Shown here: positions 32,216 to 33,056 of the stretch, piece after piece
Layout: each line of letters begins with the position of its first letter
Numbering within the stretch: the stretch's first letter is position 1
DNA from: Fundidesulfovibrio agrisoli
Lineage (GTDB): Bacteria > Desulfobacterota > Desulfovibrionia > Desulfovibrionales > Desulfovibrionaceae
Reading direction: 5' to 3'
Length of the DNA: 33,056 nucleotides
Assembly (NCBI RefSeq): GCF_022808715.1
Contig: NZ_JAKZKX010000033.1
Span: 1 to 33,056, forward strand
Notes under the pieces: generated by a model
What the model saw: only the letters and a program-made list of their open reading frames with translations
The model's database searches: none
Told to the model about the DNA's origin: nothing
Translations under genes and position numbers: made by a program

Positions 32216-32944
32216 ATGAATCTGCACATATTCAGCGCCACCCTCTCGTTCCTGACCCGGCTCGGGAGGCCGCGCATCCTGGCCGAGGGCGAATTCGCGC
32301 GCACCCTGGCCTGGTTCCCCCTGGTGGGGCTGGCTGTTGGCCTGCTGGCCGCCGCTCCCGGCGCGTTCGGGCTTTTCTCGGCGTATCCCTTGCTCCTGGG
32401 CTGGCTTGCCGTGGGATTGAGCCTTTGGTTCACGCGCGGCCTGCACGCGGACGGCCTGGCCGACGTGGCGGACGCCTGGGGCAGCGGGGCCGTGGGAGAG
32501 CGCTTCTGGACCATCATGAAGGACAGCCGCGCCGGGCCGTTCGGGGTGCTGGGGCTGGTTATGGGCCTGGGCGGTCAGGTGCTGGCTTTCGGGGAGCTGG
32601 CCCGCCAGGGGCGGTTCGGGGCCATCGCCTGGTGCTTCGTGCTGGGCCGGGCGCTGTCCGTGATGGCGCTCGCGGCCAACCGGAGGCGCGTGCGGCCGGG
32701 GTTGTCGTCGCTGTTCGCGCCCGGGGCCACGGCTTGGGTCGCAGGGTGCGTCGGTGCCCAGGCAGTGGCTGCCGGGTTGCTGCTGGATGGCTGGCGGCCT
32801 GTCATCATCGCCGTGCCGCTGTGCGGGGTGCTGCTCTGGCGGATGAGCGCCCTCTCACGGAAACAGTGCGGCTTCAACGGTGATTTCATGGGCGCGGCCA
32901 TCATGGCCGGGGAACTGCTGGGGGCGCTGGCCGCGTTGGCCTGA
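32216..32944 (+). CDS. cobS: Adenosylcobinamide-GDP ribazoletransferase (cobalamin synthase)
   Basis: Integral membrane enzyme that joins adenosylcobinamide-GDP with alpha-ribazole (phosphate) in the last steps of cobalamin assembly. The 242-residue protein has the conserved acidic motif GLHADGLADVADAWGSG at about 73-89 and MKDSRAGPFGVLGLV near 100-114, which hold the Mg2+-binding aspartates. Six or so hydrophobic segments and a C-terminal GFNGDFMGAAIMAGELL are typical. AAGGA lies 7 nt before the ATG. It complements the cbi genes 16 kb to the left, which lie on the other strand. Confidence 0.96.
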   Translation: MNLHIFSATLSFLTRLGRPRILAEGEFARTLAWFPLVGLAVGLLAAAPGAFGLFSAYPLLLGWLAVGLSLWFTRGLHADGLADVADAWGSGAVGERFWTIMKDSRAGPFGVLGLVMGLGGQVLAFGELARQGRFGAIAWCFVLGRALSVMALAANRRRVRPGLSSLFAPGATAWVAGCVGAQAVAAGLLLDGWRPVIIAVPLCGVLLWRMSALSRKQCGFNGDFMGAAIMAGELLGALAALA

Positions 32945-33009
32945 ACGCACCTGTTTCGCCCAAGATCTCAGAAAATTTGCTGGTTGTAGCCTCCGTTGGG
33001 CGCTCCGTG

Positions 33010-33056
33010 GGCGGAAGCCATCAGACATATTTGAAGAATGTCGAATGGCTTCCGCC
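33010..33056. repeat. Inverted repeat at the window end, possible terminator
   Basis: Perfect 12-bp arms (33010-33021 and 33045-33056) enclose an inner 5-bp stem (gacat / atgtc). The right arm ends exactly at the window edge, so a following U-tract cannot be judged. It lies 65 nt after the cobS stop. Confidence 0.6.

Overview
The window reads as a chromosomal stretch of a high-GC, anaerobic, sulfate-reducer-like deltaproteobacterium of the Desulfovibrio type (Desulfovibrionales). The inference rests on gene content: an AhbB-type siroheme decarboxylase subunit, anaerobic (early cobalt insertion) cobalamin genes cbiA/cbiD/cbiET/cobM, an F0 cluster atpZ-atpI-atpB-atpE followed directly by rex, CheV, and a c subunit with a signal-like leader. 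No database search was possible, so the taxonomic call is from recognition only.

Layout. 1-1000: right end of an IS3-like element that appears to sit inside an IS1595-type transposase gene. 1060-3840: valS (minus) with its own terminator and promoter. 3925-6651: a plus-strand run of an uncharacterised BPL_N/glutamine-amidotransferase-like protein, a secreted protein with eight cysteines, and two orphan genes in a visibly AT-richer islet. 6790-8540: divergent ahbB and gpsA, each ended by a terminator. 8444-8825: gene-free, filled with palindromic repeats. 8826-16741: a minus-strand block with cbiA-cbiD (4-nt overlap), cbiET, an unknown multi-pass membrane protein translationally coupled to cobM, then cheV and a YjbQ-family gene; a Dabb-domain gene lies on the plus strand inside this block. 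16772-18448: a small helix-hairpin-helix gene (plus), an unknown membrane-anchored protein and wrbA (minus). 18449-20747: a clear ydaO-type (c-di-AMP) riboswitch and the K+ transporter gene kup. 20930-28397: minus-strand envelope/glycan genes (two GT4-type glycosyltransferases, an EamA transporter, a very large membrane protein with a long extracytoplasmic region). 28398-31303: two Rex-like operators, the F0 cluster, then rex. 31419-32944: a SAM hydrolase-family gene and cobS. The window ends in an inverted repeat.

How the parts connect. Tetrapyrrole metabolism is prominent: ahbB feeds siroheme to heme, while cbiA, cbiD, cbiET, cobM and cobS belong to cobalamin synthesis. Energy and redox control meet at the right: the NADH sensor Rex is encoded directly after atpE, and two sites of Rex-box form lie upstream of atpZ. 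Potassium import is placed under a c-di-AMP riboswitch. Six copies of a two-hairpin intergenic repeat, whose stem sequences differ but stay paired, are scattered from 8.4 to 23.5 kb.

I found no tRNA, rRNA, CRISPR array or phage genes. The observations I rank highest are the riboswitch with its AT-rich insert, the Rex-box/atp/rex arrangement, the covarying two-hairpin repeat family, and the unknown membrane protein embedded in the cobalamin genes.
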